Numbered from the stretch's first letter, positions 45,135-54,158 are shown. The stretch is 64,000 bases of DNA from Candidatus Cloacimonadota bacterium (GCA_021734835.1 JAIPIH010000003.1:124001-188000), one strand, 5' to 3'. Numbers and translations: made by a program. The notes: generated by a model from the sequence alone, not told the origin.

Positions 45135-46015
45135 AGTATATCAATGTCTTTGTGAAGACACTCGATCTCAACTGGCGTGATCCCTACAAGTTCCCCATCA
45201 GGAGTAAGTACTTTAAATGGCTCTGTTGTAATTTTAATGTGTCTTGCAGTAAAAGTTTCTACCTGAGGCAAATTTACATGTTCTCCTGTAAAAACCTTTG
45301 GGAAAGCCCGGAGTAAACTAAGTCGGTTCATTTTCCCGAGAAGAGTAATATTTAAAAGTCCATCATCAATCTTTGCATTAGGTGCCATATAAAAATTTGA
45401 GGTGTAAGTTGTATTAGAAACTTCCACAAAGATATTATCCCGTTTTAACTTCTTACCGTCTAATTCAATTTTCAATTTCAATGAACGCAGAGTAATCATG
45501 TGCCAGAGTACACCGAGAGTGTAAGAAATATTCCCTAAAAATTTTAACTTTTTCGCTGTTTTTGTTACATCTGCTACGAAACCTAATCCCAATATATTTA
45601 AAAAATAATATGATTGACCGTGGCAGGTGAATTGTCCTACATCCATTTTTCTGATATTCTGATCAGCAATTATTTTCACTGCCTTTTTCCACTTCGAAAC
45701 ATGAAGATCAAGATCTCTGGCTACAGCATTTCCTGTACCTACAGGTAAAATTCCCAAGGGTGGTTTCTTCTTTCCTTTATTCTGGTAATAACCGTTGACT
45801 ACCTCAAATAAAGTCCCATCTCCTCCTGCTGCAACTACGGCATCATACTCCTTCAAGTTGACGTTTTTGATAAGGGTTACTGCATGTTCCGGGTAATCGG
45901 TTAACTTGAGGTCAAAATCCACCTTTAATTTAGTGAATTCTTCTTCAACTTGTTTTAATATTTTTCCGGCACGACCATGCCCTGCAAAGGGATTATATAC
46001 TAATAAAATCATCAT
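45125..46015 (-). CDS. Diacylglycerol/lipid kinase (YegS/DgkB family)
   Basis: A 296-residue kinase with the DAGK catalytic signatures NPFAGHGRAGK near residue 8-18, AAGGDGTLFEVVNG (about 62-75) and LPVGTGNAVARDL (about 93-105), and a C-terminal beta domain with DGLLNI. It phosphorylates diacylglycerol or a related lipid at the membrane. It is paired with plsC in one transcript, which supports a phosphatidic acid role. Two ATGs in tandem mark the start. Confidence 0.88.
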   Translation of the reverse strand: MMILLVYNPFAGHGRAGKILKQVEEEFTKLKVDFDLKLTDYPEHAVTLIKNVNLKEYDAVVAAGGDGTLFEVVNGYYQNKGKKKPPLGILPVGTGNAVARDLDLHVSKWKKAVKIIADQNIRKMDVGQFTCHGQSYYFLNILGLGFVADVTKTAKKLKFLGNISYTLGVLWHMITLRSLKLKIELDGKKLKRDNIFVEVSNTTYTSNFYMAPNAKIDDGLLNITLLGKMNRLSLLRAFPKVFTGEHVNLPQVETFTARHIKITTEPFKVLTPDGELVGITPVEIECLHKDIDILWK

Positions 46016-46187
46016 ACTATTTCCTTATCTTCTAATTCTGTCACTTTTATCAATAAAATTACGAATCGTCAAATTATTTAAGGGGTAGTAGTCTGTACAT
46101 TATTATTTTATTGACTCATTCTATTCCTACAATTCATTTGTAAGTAAAAAAAGGAAACTTCCTTATTGAACTGAGTGGAGGATAATA

Positions 46188-47420
46188 ATGAAGCAAAGAT
46201 TCGTTCTTATAGTATTATTATTTGCAGCTGTTATTGGAGCTTCGGAATATGCTACTATACAAAGAGATAGAGCAATTGTCAGAAACGGACCTGGCTCTTA
46301 TTATCAAATAATTGCAGAATTAGAAAAAGGTGACTCTTTTGTCATTAAGGAAGAAAATGGCGGCTGGCTTAAAATGCAAAAAGAGAAGCTGGAAGGATAC
46401 ATTTCCCAAAAAGTTACGATTCCAAGAAAATCGTCAGAAGATATTTTCTCTAAGATGGGTGTCCAAAAGACTGATTTGTATGTTTCTCAGCACGGTATGT
46501 CTGCAGGTGTGAAAGGATTTGCACAAAAATTCACAAAAAAATTCTCCGGTTCACAAGATTTTATAACCCTTTATTTAAATTTTAATCTCGACCCAATCTC
46601 CTACAAAAATTTTGAAAATGCAACATATAAAGGCTTTAATTTAAAGCAGAATTATCAGAACTTTAAATTACCTCCACCAGAAAATAAAGATTATTTTTCT
46701 TTTCCGGAAGAGGGTATGGGAATAGGAATTGCCTCTCATCTTGCAAATTTAGGTATTTACGATGATCCTAAGCTGACTGAATATATAAACCAAGTTGGAA
46801 ATATTATCGTCGAAGCTACAGATGCTTATGATATCAATTTTAAAATTTTTATCTTGGATGTCGATGAAGTAAATGGATATTCTTGTCCCGGTGGAATAAT
46901 ATTCATCACGCTCGGAATGTTGAAAATGGTACGCACTGAAGCGGAATTAGCTTGTGTTCTGGCACATGAAATTGCCCATGTTGAAAGACATCACGGTATG
47001 CTGGAAATGGAAAAACGTAAACATCATATTATGTCAGATAATGCTTTTAGTGAAATGGATAGGGAGATGGAAGAAATAGGTTTGGAGACGGATAAAGAAT
47101 ACCAAAGCAGTGAGGCTGAAATGGAAGAACTTTGCTTTGATATCTATGAAATTATTGTAAATGGAAGGCTGCAGGAATACGAAAAAGAAGCTGACCAATT
47201 AGCAATCATCTATGCCTCAAGAGCGGGTTATGATGGAAGACAGTTGCTGAATTTACTGCAAAGATTAAAGCAATCAGCAACTATATCAAGTAATGAACAT
47301 TATACTCCCGGACAAATTGAAAAGAGAATTGTCATTGTTAAAGAAAAATTATCTCATTATAATTTTAATAGAGAACTTTTTGATAAATATGAACGATTTA
47401 ACAGCACAGTAAGATTCTAG
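46188..47420 (+). CDS. Exported M48-family metalloprotease with SH3-like domain
   Basis: A 410-residue protein: signal peptide (MKQRFVLIVLLFAAVIGASE), bacterial SH3 domain (about 22-75, RAIVRNGPGSYYQIIAELEKGD, GWLKM), a variable region, then an M48 peptidase with zinc ligands in LAHEIAHVERHHG and the third ligand Glu in EYEKEADQLAI. There is no C-terminal TPR. Similar to periplasmic BepA/LoiP-type proteases that act on outer-membrane protein assembly. The SH3 domain may bind peptidoglycan. It stands alone with its own ribosome site (GTGGAGG). Confidence 0.87.
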   Translation: MKQRFVLIVLLFAAVIGASEYATIQRDRAIVRNGPGSYYQIIAELEKGDSFVIKEENGGWLKMQKEKLEGYISQKVTIPRKSSEDIFSKMGVQKTDLYVSQHGMSAGVKGFAQKFTKKFSGSQDFITLYLNFNLDPISYKNFENATYKGFNLKQNYQNFKLPPPENKDYFSFPEEGMGIGIASHLANLGIYDDPKLTEYINQVGNIIVEATDAYDINFKIFILDVDEVNGYSCPGGIIFITLGMLKMVRTEAELACVLAHEIAHVERHHGMLEMEKRKHHIMSDNAFSEMDREMEEIGLETDKEYQSSEAEMEELCFDIYEIIVNGRLQEYEKEADQLAIIYASRAGYDGRQLLNLLQRLKQSATISSNEHYTPGQIEKRIVIVKEKLSHYNFNRELFDKYERFNSTVRF

Positions 47421-47523
47421 AAATTACTTCTATTATAGATACTTAACGATAATAGAAAAACTTACAGCGTATGTTATCAAATAATAAATTGACTTATCAT
47501 ACTCCGAAATTTTCTTACACCAA

Positions 47524-48333
47524 ATGGAAAAAAATAATAATCAAGAACTAAGAAAGATCATTCAATATTCTTTTTTGGTTGTTACATTGATAATAGTTGT
47601 GTTGCTGATTAATGGCATTTTATGCAGTGCTCATGGATTCTGCCCATTTTCTAGTGTTTGCTTTGGTGTATTAAGCTTAAATCCAGTTGTTGCTAAGTTA
47701 CTTTACCCAATTGCAGCTGTAATTGGGTTGTTCATAGCTATTACCAGTATTTTTGTAGGAAGAAGATTTTGCAGTTATGTTTGCCCATTCGGTACTGTTC
47801 AGGAAGTGATATTCAATTTAAATCCCGGAAAGAAAAAAAATAAACAGAACAATTTACCAACTAACTTACATAAACTTTTAAGTGGATTAAAATATATTTT
47901 GCTTGGAATAACGGTATTAGCTTCGATCAAAACAGTTCAATATATCTATATGAAATTCTGTCCTGTTCTAGCTGTTTCTCATCCTCAAAATATCACGCTT
48001 TATTCAGTAATTACATTATTTGTTATTTTTGGAATAGGATTTTTAATCAATCATTTCTGGTGTCGTTATTTATGTCCTTATGCTGCTTTAATGAATATCT
48101 TCCAATATTTTGGTAGAATATTAGATATTCCTTCTAAAAAATTGCAGATCAACGAAAACAGCTGTATCAAATGTCGTCTTTGCTCAATGTACTGCCCGAT
48201 GCAGATAGAAATTCATCAAACAAAACGGGTGGATGATGTAAATTGTACATTTTGTTTAAAATGTCAAAATATATGTCCAGATGATATGGGAATTATTCTA
48301 AAGCGACCCCAAAAAAGGAAAAAATTGGACTAG
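47524..48333 (+). CDS. NapH-like membrane polyferredoxin (4 TM, two [4Fe-4S])
   Basis: A 269-residue inner-membrane protein. Four to five TMs (about 13-31, 56-80, 114-133, 155-178). Two CxxxCP motifs follow TMs (FCSYVCPFG, WCRYLCPYA), the hallmark of NapH/NosR/CcoG-type quinol dehydrogenases, and a C-terminal double ferredoxin carries SCIKCRLCSMYCPM and NCTFCLKCQNICPD. There is no clear Shine-Dalgarno site before the ATG. It opens a run of seven plus-strand genes of exported Fe-S proteins and should feed them with electrons from the quinone pool or cytoplasmic carriers. Confidence 0.85.
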   Translation: MEKNNNQELRKIIQYSFLVVTLIIVVLLINGILCSAHGFCPFSSVCFGVLSLNPVVAKLLYPIAAVIGLFIAITSIFVGRRFCSYVCPFGTVQEVIFNLNPGKKKNKQNNLPTNLHKLLSGLKYILLGITVLASIKTVQYIYMKFCPVLAVSHPQNITLYSVITLFVIFGIGFLINHFWCRYLCPYAALMNIFQYFGRILDIPSKKLQINENSCIKCRLCSMYCPMQIEIHQTKRVDDVNCTFCLKCQNICPDDMGIILKRPQKRKKLD

Positions 48334-48368
48334 ATATTGCATAATAAGCAAAAAAAATGGAGCAGGTT

Positions 48369-48899
48369 ATGAATAAATTAAAAATAATAATTATTACTCT
48401 ATTAATATTATTAGCAATTAATATTTTCTCAAATTTTAATTCAGATTTGGAATTAGATGAATATTCCGGAAATCTCAAACAAATAGCTGATAACTGGTAT
48501 TTCAAATCCGGAGAAAAGATAATAGAATTATCCCTTGCTCCTGTAGATTTCTTTGAAAAAAAAGAGATTGAATTATCTTCAAACATTGAATTATCGATAA
48601 GTGGAAAAATGGATAATGATGTTTTTGTTGTTTATTCACTTAAAATAGCTGAAAATGTAATCAATCTTAGAGATGAAAATGCCAAACCTCTTTGGGAAAT
48701 TAAAAAATATGAAGTGATACCAAAAAAATGTATAGGCTGTAGATTGTGTGTTCCGGCTTGTCCGCAAGGAGCCATTACTATGGTAAAAGGTATTGCTGTT
48801 ATCGATCCTGAAAAATGCGATGGTGATGGAACTTGTGTTATTGGTGATGGGAAAAGATATAAAGGCTGCCCCGTTGCTGCGATTAAAATAAGAGAATAG
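48369..48899 (+). CDS. Membrane-anchored ferredoxin with an altered second cluster
   Basis: A 176-residue protein from the ATG at 48369, which has GGAG 6-7 bases upstream; a further ATG at 48357 has no site. N-terminal TM (about 4-22), a ~75-residue unknown domain, then a C-terminal ferredoxin. The first motif is standard (KCIGCRLCVPACPQGAI). The second reads C-x2-D-x2-C followed by ten residues before CP (KCDGDGTCVIGDGKRYKGCP): Asp replaces the second Cys. Such an Asp can ligate a [4Fe-4S] cluster or leave a [3Fe-4S]. A single N-terminal TM puts the ferredoxin outside the cytoplasm. Confidence 0.82.
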   Translation: MNKLKIIIITLLILLAINIFSNFNSDLELDEYSGNLKQIADNWYFKSGEKIIELSLAPVDFFEKKEIELSSNIELSISGKMDNDVFVVYSLKIAENVINLRDENAKPLWEIKKYEVIPKKCIGCRLCVPACPQGAITMVKGIAVIDPEKCDGDGTCVIGDGKRYKGCPVAAIKIRE

Positions 48900-48914
48900 G
48901 GTACTGTAGATATT

Positions 48915-50711
48915 TTGAAGAAACTGTACATTTTGATTTCTTTTGCAAGTTTGATTTTCGTTGGTTGTTCTGATTCTTTGGATTATTCTACCAACATCGA
49001 TGATAAACCGCGTATAGAATATTCAGATTGTTCAGGCTGCTTGGAATGCCTTGATTTATTTAGTTGTACTGAAAACGCAATAAAAATAGACCAACGAACT
49101 CAAACGGCATACATTGATGCAGATCTTTGTGTGGGATGCATGGACTGCGTGAATCTTTTTGGCTGTCCGGAGAATGCCTTTACAATTAGCGCAGATAATA
49201 TTCATCCTACTGAGATTAATGATATTATTGCCGTTTCCGATACAATTGGGAAATTAAATATCAAATTTACAGCAACTGGTGATGATTCGCTTGTTGGTAG
49301 TGCTTACAGATATGAACTTGCGATTACGAATTCGAATGAAGAGTTGATCGAAAATGATTTTATCCCTCCAATTCCGCAAACTTCAGGGACTCTTGAGGAT
49401 TGGTATTTAGAGAATTTGCCATCAGCGGTGTCGATTAATTTCAGTATTACCGTTTATGATGAGAATGACCTCGCCTCTGTGCCCTCCTCTGATTCAGTTT
49501 ATATTTTGGGTGAAATGCTGGATGATATTGCTCCCGGAGTAATTGAAGATGTATTTGTAAATTCGGTTACAATGAATTCGCTGCTGTTAGTATGGACTGC
49601 TCCCGGAGATGACGGTAATTACGGTTCTGCCAGCAGTTACATTATCAAAGTACACACAAATAATATTACTGAATCAAATTGGGATTTAATCGAAGCCTAT
49701 CAGCAGAATCTGATACCTCAGGAAGCCGGTAATGAAGAGCAATTATTTATCCTTGAGCTTGATCCTACAACTGAATATTTTATAGCACTAAAGGCAATTG
49801 ATGATGCAGAAAATATCTCCCTTTTATCAAATGTTGCGCAAGCTGTAACATCGAATGTCCCGGATGAAATTCCACCTTCAGCTGTTAACGATCTTCAGGC
49901 AGTTCCTACAGATGAGGTTGTGGAACTTAGCTGGACTTCTCCGGGTGATGATGATATGGAGGGAACAGCTTATAATTATGAGATTAGAATTTCACAAACT
50001 CTGATCACTGAAGCTAACTGGTCAGATGCCGATTTACTTGTTGATCCTCCAATACCATTAACAGCAGGTACGGAACAAAACTATACAGTTTTTGGATTAG
50101 ATCATCAAATTCAATATTATTTTGCCATAAAAACTTTTGATGAAGTTGGTAATGAAGCACAATTATCGAATATACCTAACTCAGAACTTATTGTAGATAT
50201 AATTCCACCTTCTGATATTTTAGATTTGGCAGTTTACGAGGGTTATACATCCAACTTGTATACGATGAAGATAACATGGACATCTCCGGGCGATAATGGT
50301 ACACAAGGAACAGCTGATCATTATGAAATTAGATACTCTAATGCACCGATCAATGAGTCAAATTGGGAAAATGCTGCAATTTTTCCTGACGCGCCATCTC
50401 CACAGCCTGCAGGGAGCTCACAATATTGTTTTGTTAACGTCCTTAATCCGGCGGTTATTTATTACTTTGCGATCAAAGCATTTGATGAAAATAATAATGC
50501 TAATCAGGTTTCAAATTCTCCGGCGGGAAAAATCGTTTATCAAATTAATACAGGGGCCTGTCATAATTGCAGTAACTGTATTTATGACTGCGATGAAAAT
50601 GCGATCTTACAGGGACCGGGATATAAATATATAGACGCAGATCTCTGTCAGACTTGCGGGGATTGTAGCTGTCCGTATAATCTCATCTATAAAGCAGTTA
50701 TAGCATATTAA
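48915..50711 (+). CDS. Lipoprotein with ferredoxin motifs flanking fibronectin-like domains
   Basis: A 598-residue protein from a TTG codon. Signal peptide with lipobox (SLIFVGCSDS; Cys18). Two Fe-S motifs follow (C-x2-C-x2-C-x5-C at DCSGCLECLDLFSC and LCVGCMDCVNLFGC). Residues ~95-540 form four FN3-like units: the last three share a WT(A/S)PGD strand and a late Y(Y)FA(I/L)KA(I/F)D(D/E) strand. The C-terminus has two more Fe-S motifs (ACHNCSNCIYDC; LCQTCGDCSCP, C-x2-C-x2-C-x1-C). The altered fourth-Cys spacing is unusual. It is probably anchored at the outer membrane as an extended electron carrier. I know no described protein of this architecture. Confidence 0.8.
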   Translation: MKKLYILISFASLIFVGCSDSLDYSTNIDDKPRIEYSDCSGCLECLDLFSCTENAIKIDQRTQTAYIDADLCVGCMDCVNLFGCPENAFTISADNIHPTEINDIIAVSDTIGKLNIKFTATGDDSLVGSAYRYELAITNSNEELIENDFIPPIPQTSGTLEDWYLENLPSAVSINFSITVYDENDLASVPSSDSVYILGEMLDDIAPGVIEDVFVNSVTMNSLLLVWTAPGDDGNYGSASSYIIKVHTNNITESNWDLIEAYQQNLIPQEAGNEEQLFILELDPTTEYFIALKAIDDAENISLLSNVAQAVTSNVPDEIPPSAVNDLQAVPTDEVVELSWTSPGDDDMEGTAYNYEIRISQTLITEANWSDADLLVDPPIPLTAGTEQNYTVFGLDHQIQYYFAIKTFDEVGNEAQLSNIPNSELIVDIIPPSDILDLAVYEGYTSNLYTMKITWTSPGDNGTQGTADHYEIRYSNAPINESNWENAAIFPDAPSPQPAGSSQYCFVNVLNPAVIYYFAIKAFDENNNANQVSNSPAGKIVYQINTGACHNCSNCIYDCDENAILQGPGYKYIDADLCQTCGDCSCPYNLIYKAVIAY

Positions 50712-50726
50712 TCTTTATGAGGAATT

Positions 50727-50966
50727 ATGAAAACAAAATTTTTGTTATTAATCATCATTACTACCTTTTCTCTTTTTGCGATAACTATTAGTAATATTTT
50801 TGTAGAATCGAATTCTTGTGTGGGATGTGAAGATTGCATAAATGTATGTCCTACAAATGCAATTGAAATAATAAACGGGAAAGCAGTTATTGATGCTAAT
50901 TTGTGTATAGATTGTGAAATATGTATTACAAGTTGCACTTATAAGGCGATCAGAAATAACAAATGA
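50727..50966 (+). CDS. Small exported 2[4Fe-4S] ferredoxin
   Basis: A 79-residue protein: a hydrophobic signal/anchor segment (about 4-22) followed by a bacterial-type ferredoxin of ~55 residues with two complete motifs, SCVGCEDCINVCPTNAI and LCIDCEICITSCTYKAI. Eight Cys are present. The signal is Sec-like, without a twin-arginine motif. It overlaps the next lipoprotein ferredoxin gene by 4 bases (ATGA). Probably a periplasmic electron carrier. Confidence 0.85.
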   Translation: MKTKFLLLIIITTFSLFAITISNIFVESNSCVGCEDCINVCPTNAIEIINGKAVIDANLCIDCEICITSCTYKAIRNNK

Positions 50967-51208
50967 AAAAAATAATCGTACTTACTATAACGGCAGTAAT
51001 TCTTTTACTTTTCATAAGTTGTGACCGAATAAATAACCCGGAATATAATGTTGATAAATCATCTTGCAATTCTTGTGGCTCATGTTTAAGTATTTGTCCC
51101 AGAGATGCGGTTGATATTGGTCAGGATGGAAAAGCAATAATTGATCAGACAAAATGTAATCAGTGTGGAAAGTGCATCGCCATTTGCCCGCAACAGGCAA
51201 TATTTTAA
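50963..51208 (+). CDS. Lipoprotein 2[4Fe-4S] ferredoxin
   Basis: An 81-residue predicted lipoprotein. The signal peptide ends LLLFISCDR (lipid Cys20), then a ferredoxin with two complete motifs (SCNSCGSCLSICPRDAV, KCNQCGKCIAICPQQAI). Asp follows the lipid Cys. It is co-translated with the preceding exported ferredoxin and 12 bases ahead of the barrel gene, so it may dock to the barrel. Confidence 0.85.
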   Translation: MKKIIVLTITAVILLLFISCDRINNPEYNVDKSSCNSCGSCLSICPRDAVDIGQDGKAIIDQTKCNQCGKCIAICPQQAIF

Positions 51209-51220
51209 AGGCACATCTTT

Positions 51221-52471
51221 ATGAAAAGAAGCTTTGGAATTTTGCTCATTGTTGTAATTTTGATTACACCTGTTTTAGCATTAACGAACTGGTCACAACT
51301 ATCGTTAAGATATTTTTCAATTATTTCCGGGGATGGAATAGAGATCATGACTGGCGCATCTCAAGATGCTGATAAAATTAATACTAAAGGTAAATTAGGA
51401 ACTTTGTATCAGCATGAATTAACAGGAAAGATCAATAATAATCTCACTTTTGATATTTCTGTAGATATTTTTTATTCCGAAAAAAGCCATGAACTACGTA
51501 CTTCCTTTCTTACAAATAATTTAAATCTGGGTCTGCTTTATCGCGGAAGCAAGACAAATCTCATATTAAAATTCAGTAATCGTAATTATGATCCTAATCA
51601 GACTAATTATTTGAATCTCCCCGGCTTGAGCAATGATACACAACAGCAAAGTGTTTTTAATACCTATATGCAGTTTGATCATGATTTTGGTAAGGTTGAT
51701 TTGGATATTTATACAAATTTACGTGATCTTGAATATAAATATTTGGTTTATGAAGTTGATAACATCAGGGACGAAGAAGATGACGAATTTGAAACTTATT
51801 CGGCTAGTGATTATGATTTATATTCTGATCTCAAGCTTTCGATGTCAATTTTCGAAAATCTAAAAATTTTTAGTAGAACTCAATACAAGAATGATTTAAA
51901 TCCAACAGATCTTTTCGATCAAATTAACTTGGGCGGTGGTTTCCAATATCACAACACTGCTGATCTCTTCAGTTCTTTAAAGTCAGAAGTGTATTATTAT
52001 TATGATTTTTCTAAATTCAGGAATAATGAACTAGATCACAATTTAAGCATGAAAATACGATATACAAGAAGATTTCTAAATGGGTTTAATGGGTTTGTTT
52101 CTTATATTAACCGTTCATGCTATGATACAGACACAGCACGAATTTATCGAGTATCGAATATGTTGAGACTACATATTATGTATTCTTATTTCCTTACTCA
52201 TCAAAAAAATTCCTCTATTCTTTTGGGAGTTAAATATAATGCGGAAAATGAAGGTACTTTCGGATTTCTGGAGCAAACTCAATATCTAATTAAGAATATT
52301 TATTCAACAGCAAAAGTTCAATACTCACCGGATAATTTCACATCCTATTCAATAAAATTGGAATTCTATCTTAATCCGTTACAATCGATATGGATAAAAG
52401 ATGAATATCAAGATTTCTTCAATCTACAAAGGCAAAACTTATTGTTAGTTGGCTCTACCGTGATTTTTTAA
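51221..52471 (+). CDS. Predicted outer-membrane beta-barrel of the ferredoxin cluster
   Basis: A 416-residue protein with signal peptide (MKRSFGILLIVVILITPVLA) and regular amphipathic strands throughout (for example NLNLGLLYRG, LILKFSNRNY, SLKSEVYYYYDFS, NLSMKIRYTRRF). The chain ends LLLVGSTVIF, with the C-terminal Phe used for barrel insertion. No Cys or haem motifs except a single Cys. It belongs with the ferredoxin genes by position and strand and may be the pore through which a lipoprotein ferredoxin conducts electrons. No family recognised. Confidence 0.72.
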   Translation: MKRSFGILLIVVILITPVLALTNWSQLSLRYFSIISGDGIEIMTGASQDADKINTKGKLGTLYQHELTGKINNNLTFDISVDIFYSEKSHELRTSFLTNNLNLGLLYRGSKTNLILKFSNRNYDPNQTNYLNLPGLSNDTQQQSVFNTYMQFDHDFGKVDLDIYTNLRDLEYKYLVYEVDNIRDEEDDEFETYSASDYDLYSDLKLSMSIFENLKIFSRTQYKNDLNPTDLFDQINLGGGFQYHNTADLFSSLKSEVYYYYDFSKFRNNELDHNLSMKIRYTRRFLNGFNGFVSYINRSCYDTDTARIYRVSNMLRLHIMYSYFLTHQKNSSILLGVKYNAENEGTFGFLEQTQYLIKNIYSTAKVQYSPDNFTSYSIKLEFYLNPLQSIWIKDEYQDFFNLQRQNLLLVGSTVIF

Positions 52472-52484
52472 TAAAGGACTAAAA

Positions 52485-53465
52485 ATGATTAAAACACTTA
52501 TTGAAGGTACAATCCTGGGACTTACGACAGGTACTGCATGTCTTGTTACCTGTACACCAATCTATTTGCCGTATTTGATATCAGAGGATAGGAATCTCGG
52601 TAAAGGCATTTTGGCAGTTTTAGAAATATCAGCTGGTAGATTTATTGCCTACCTAGCTTTCGGAGCAGTTGCAGGTTATACAGGAGCACAAATTGCTTCT
52701 GTTAATCGTGAGTTATTTACTTCGATTGCTTACATTTTGCTATCAGCTTATCTGGTTCTTTCTGCTATCAGAACAAATCGGAAAGTAAAACATTGTCACG
52801 TTCCTAAATTATCCAGATTTACCAAAAATGGGTTCATTCTTGGTATTCTCACTGGTATAAATTTCTGTCCATCTTTTCTTATAGCACTATCAAAAGCGGT
52901 TGATCTGGGAGGTGCCATAAGTGGCATGCTGCTATTTCTAGGTTTTTTTGCCGGGACTTCGGTTTTTCTGATTCCGCTTGCTTTCATTGGTCAAATATCA
53001 AAAGTCAATAAAATGAAAATAATTGCACAATACGCTTCAATCCTTGTGGCTATATGGTTTACATTTGCAGGGATAAAAGGGTTAGTTCACTTTGCTGAAC
53101 ATCACAAATTAGAATCTCAACCGGCAAGATTAGTAGAGGCTTTTAATCCGAAAGTTCCATTGGCTGTAATTGCCTCTGATCCAAATTCGGTTTATTTTTC
53201 AAACTTACGGGATTCATTAAGAAAATATACACCAAATGAAGTTCATTATTTTCCTTATAGTTCTGCAGTTCTCGACTCACTTAAAAGGTTTGATGATATT
53301 GTTTTAGTAATTGATTTAACAGTGGCTGGAAATGAATTTGATAATTACGATTATTTTCTAGTCGAACCGGATTACAATTTGTCCAGAATGTTAAAATTTA
53401 TGAAATTCTATACTTTTAAAACTCGAAATCATTTGCATTGGGAATTTATAGAAAAAGAAAAATAA
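52485..53465 (+). CDS. CcdA/TauE-like membrane protein with a C-terminal soluble extension
   Basis: A 326-residue protein with about six TM segments (1-~205) resembling the sulfite exporter TauE/SafE-DsbD/CcdA superfamily: TACLVTCTPIYLPYL in TM1 and INFCPSFLIALSKA in TM4 carry Cys near Pro, as in thiol-relay proteins. GFFAGTSVFLIPLAF is typical of TM5. The last ~110 residues (HKLESQPARLVEA to the end) form a soluble domain I do not recognise, without a CxxC thioredoxin motif. It closes the exported-ferredoxin cluster and could keep Cys reduced for Fe-S assembly outside the membrane. Confidence 0.72.
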   Translation: MIKTLIEGTILGLTTGTACLVTCTPIYLPYLISEDRNLGKGILAVLEISAGRFIAYLAFGAVAGYTGAQIASVNRELFTSIAYILLSAYLVLSAIRTNRKVKHCHVPKLSRFTKNGFILGILTGINFCPSFLIALSKAVDLGGAISGMLLFLGFFAGTSVFLIPLAFIGQISKVNKMKIIAQYASILVAIWFTFAGIKGLVHFAEHHKLESQPARLVEAFNPKVPLAVIASDPNSVYFSNLRDSLRKYTPNEVHYFPYSSAVLDSLKRFDDIVLVIDLTVAGNEFDNYDYFLVEPDYNLSRMLKFMKFYTFKTRNHLHWEFIEKEK

Positions 53466-53480
53466 CTGGAGAACTTAACC

Positions 53481-54140
53481 CTACACTCCTTTTTTATCTT
53501 TATCCCAAATAATTTTGTGCAATTGTATCTGCATTCTAACAGGAAGTTTATCTTCTGTGATCCATTTAGCCAAATCTTGAAGATCCAACCTGTCAGAAAC
53601 TGCTGAAAAAAGAATTTTGTAGTTTTTCAATCCATTCAAAAAAATAAAATTCTTTGCCCAATTATAATCAAAATAAGAAGAAAGCACAAATTTTGTCTCG
53701 TCTTTTGCTTTATTAATGAAATTGAGATTACTAAGCAGGAAACTTTTACCTTCTCCACTGTCGGGGCATTTCACATCAATTATTTTCACTACATGATGCG
53801 GCACATCTTTGAGTGACTGCGATCCGTTTGTTTCCAATAAAACAAAATACCCATTTGCGTCTAATTGGCTCATCAGCTCGTATACTTCAGATTGCAAAAG
53901 TGGTTCACCGCCGGTAATTTCAACCAACTTTACAGGATCGTATTGCTTGATTTTAGTAATGATATTGTTAATGGAAAATTTTTCTCCACTTTCATAACTA
54001 TATTTAGTGTCGCAATAATTGCATCTAAGATTACAGCCAGATAAACGAATAAAGATACAAGGTAAGCCTGTGTAGGATGATTCACCCTGAATACTGCAAA
54101 AAATTTCTGAAACTACTAACACTTCATTGTATAAATTCAT
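53481..54140 (-). CDS. queE: 7-carboxy-7-deazaguanine synthase
   Basis: A 219-residue radical SAM enzyme of queuosine synthesis. The start EIFCSIQGESSYTGLPCIFIRLSGCNLRC with GCNLRCNYCDT gives the CxxxCxxC motif in the QueE form, and VEITGGEPLLQ, LLETNGS and VKCPDSGEG follow. No other queuosine genes are adjacent. It precedes the amidohydrolase-etfA pair in genome order, all on the minus strand. Confidence 0.92.
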   Translation of the reverse strand: MNLYNEVLVVSEIFCSIQGESSYTGLPCIFIRLSGCNLRCNYCDTKYSYESGEKFSINNIITKIKQYDPVKLVEITGGEPLLQSEVYELMSQLDANGYFVLLETNGSQSLKDVPHHVVKIIDVKCPDSGEGKSFLLSNLNFINKAKDETKFVLSSYFDYNWAKNFIFLNGLKNYKILFSAVSDRLDLQDLAKWITEDKLPVRMQIQLHKIIWDKDKKGV

Positions 54141-54158
54141 ACTATGCCTTGAAGTTAT

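Noticed and set aside
47524-53465. Multihaem cytochrome conduit
   Set aside because: No CxxCH motif in any of the seven proteins; the Cys clusters are ferredoxin-type.
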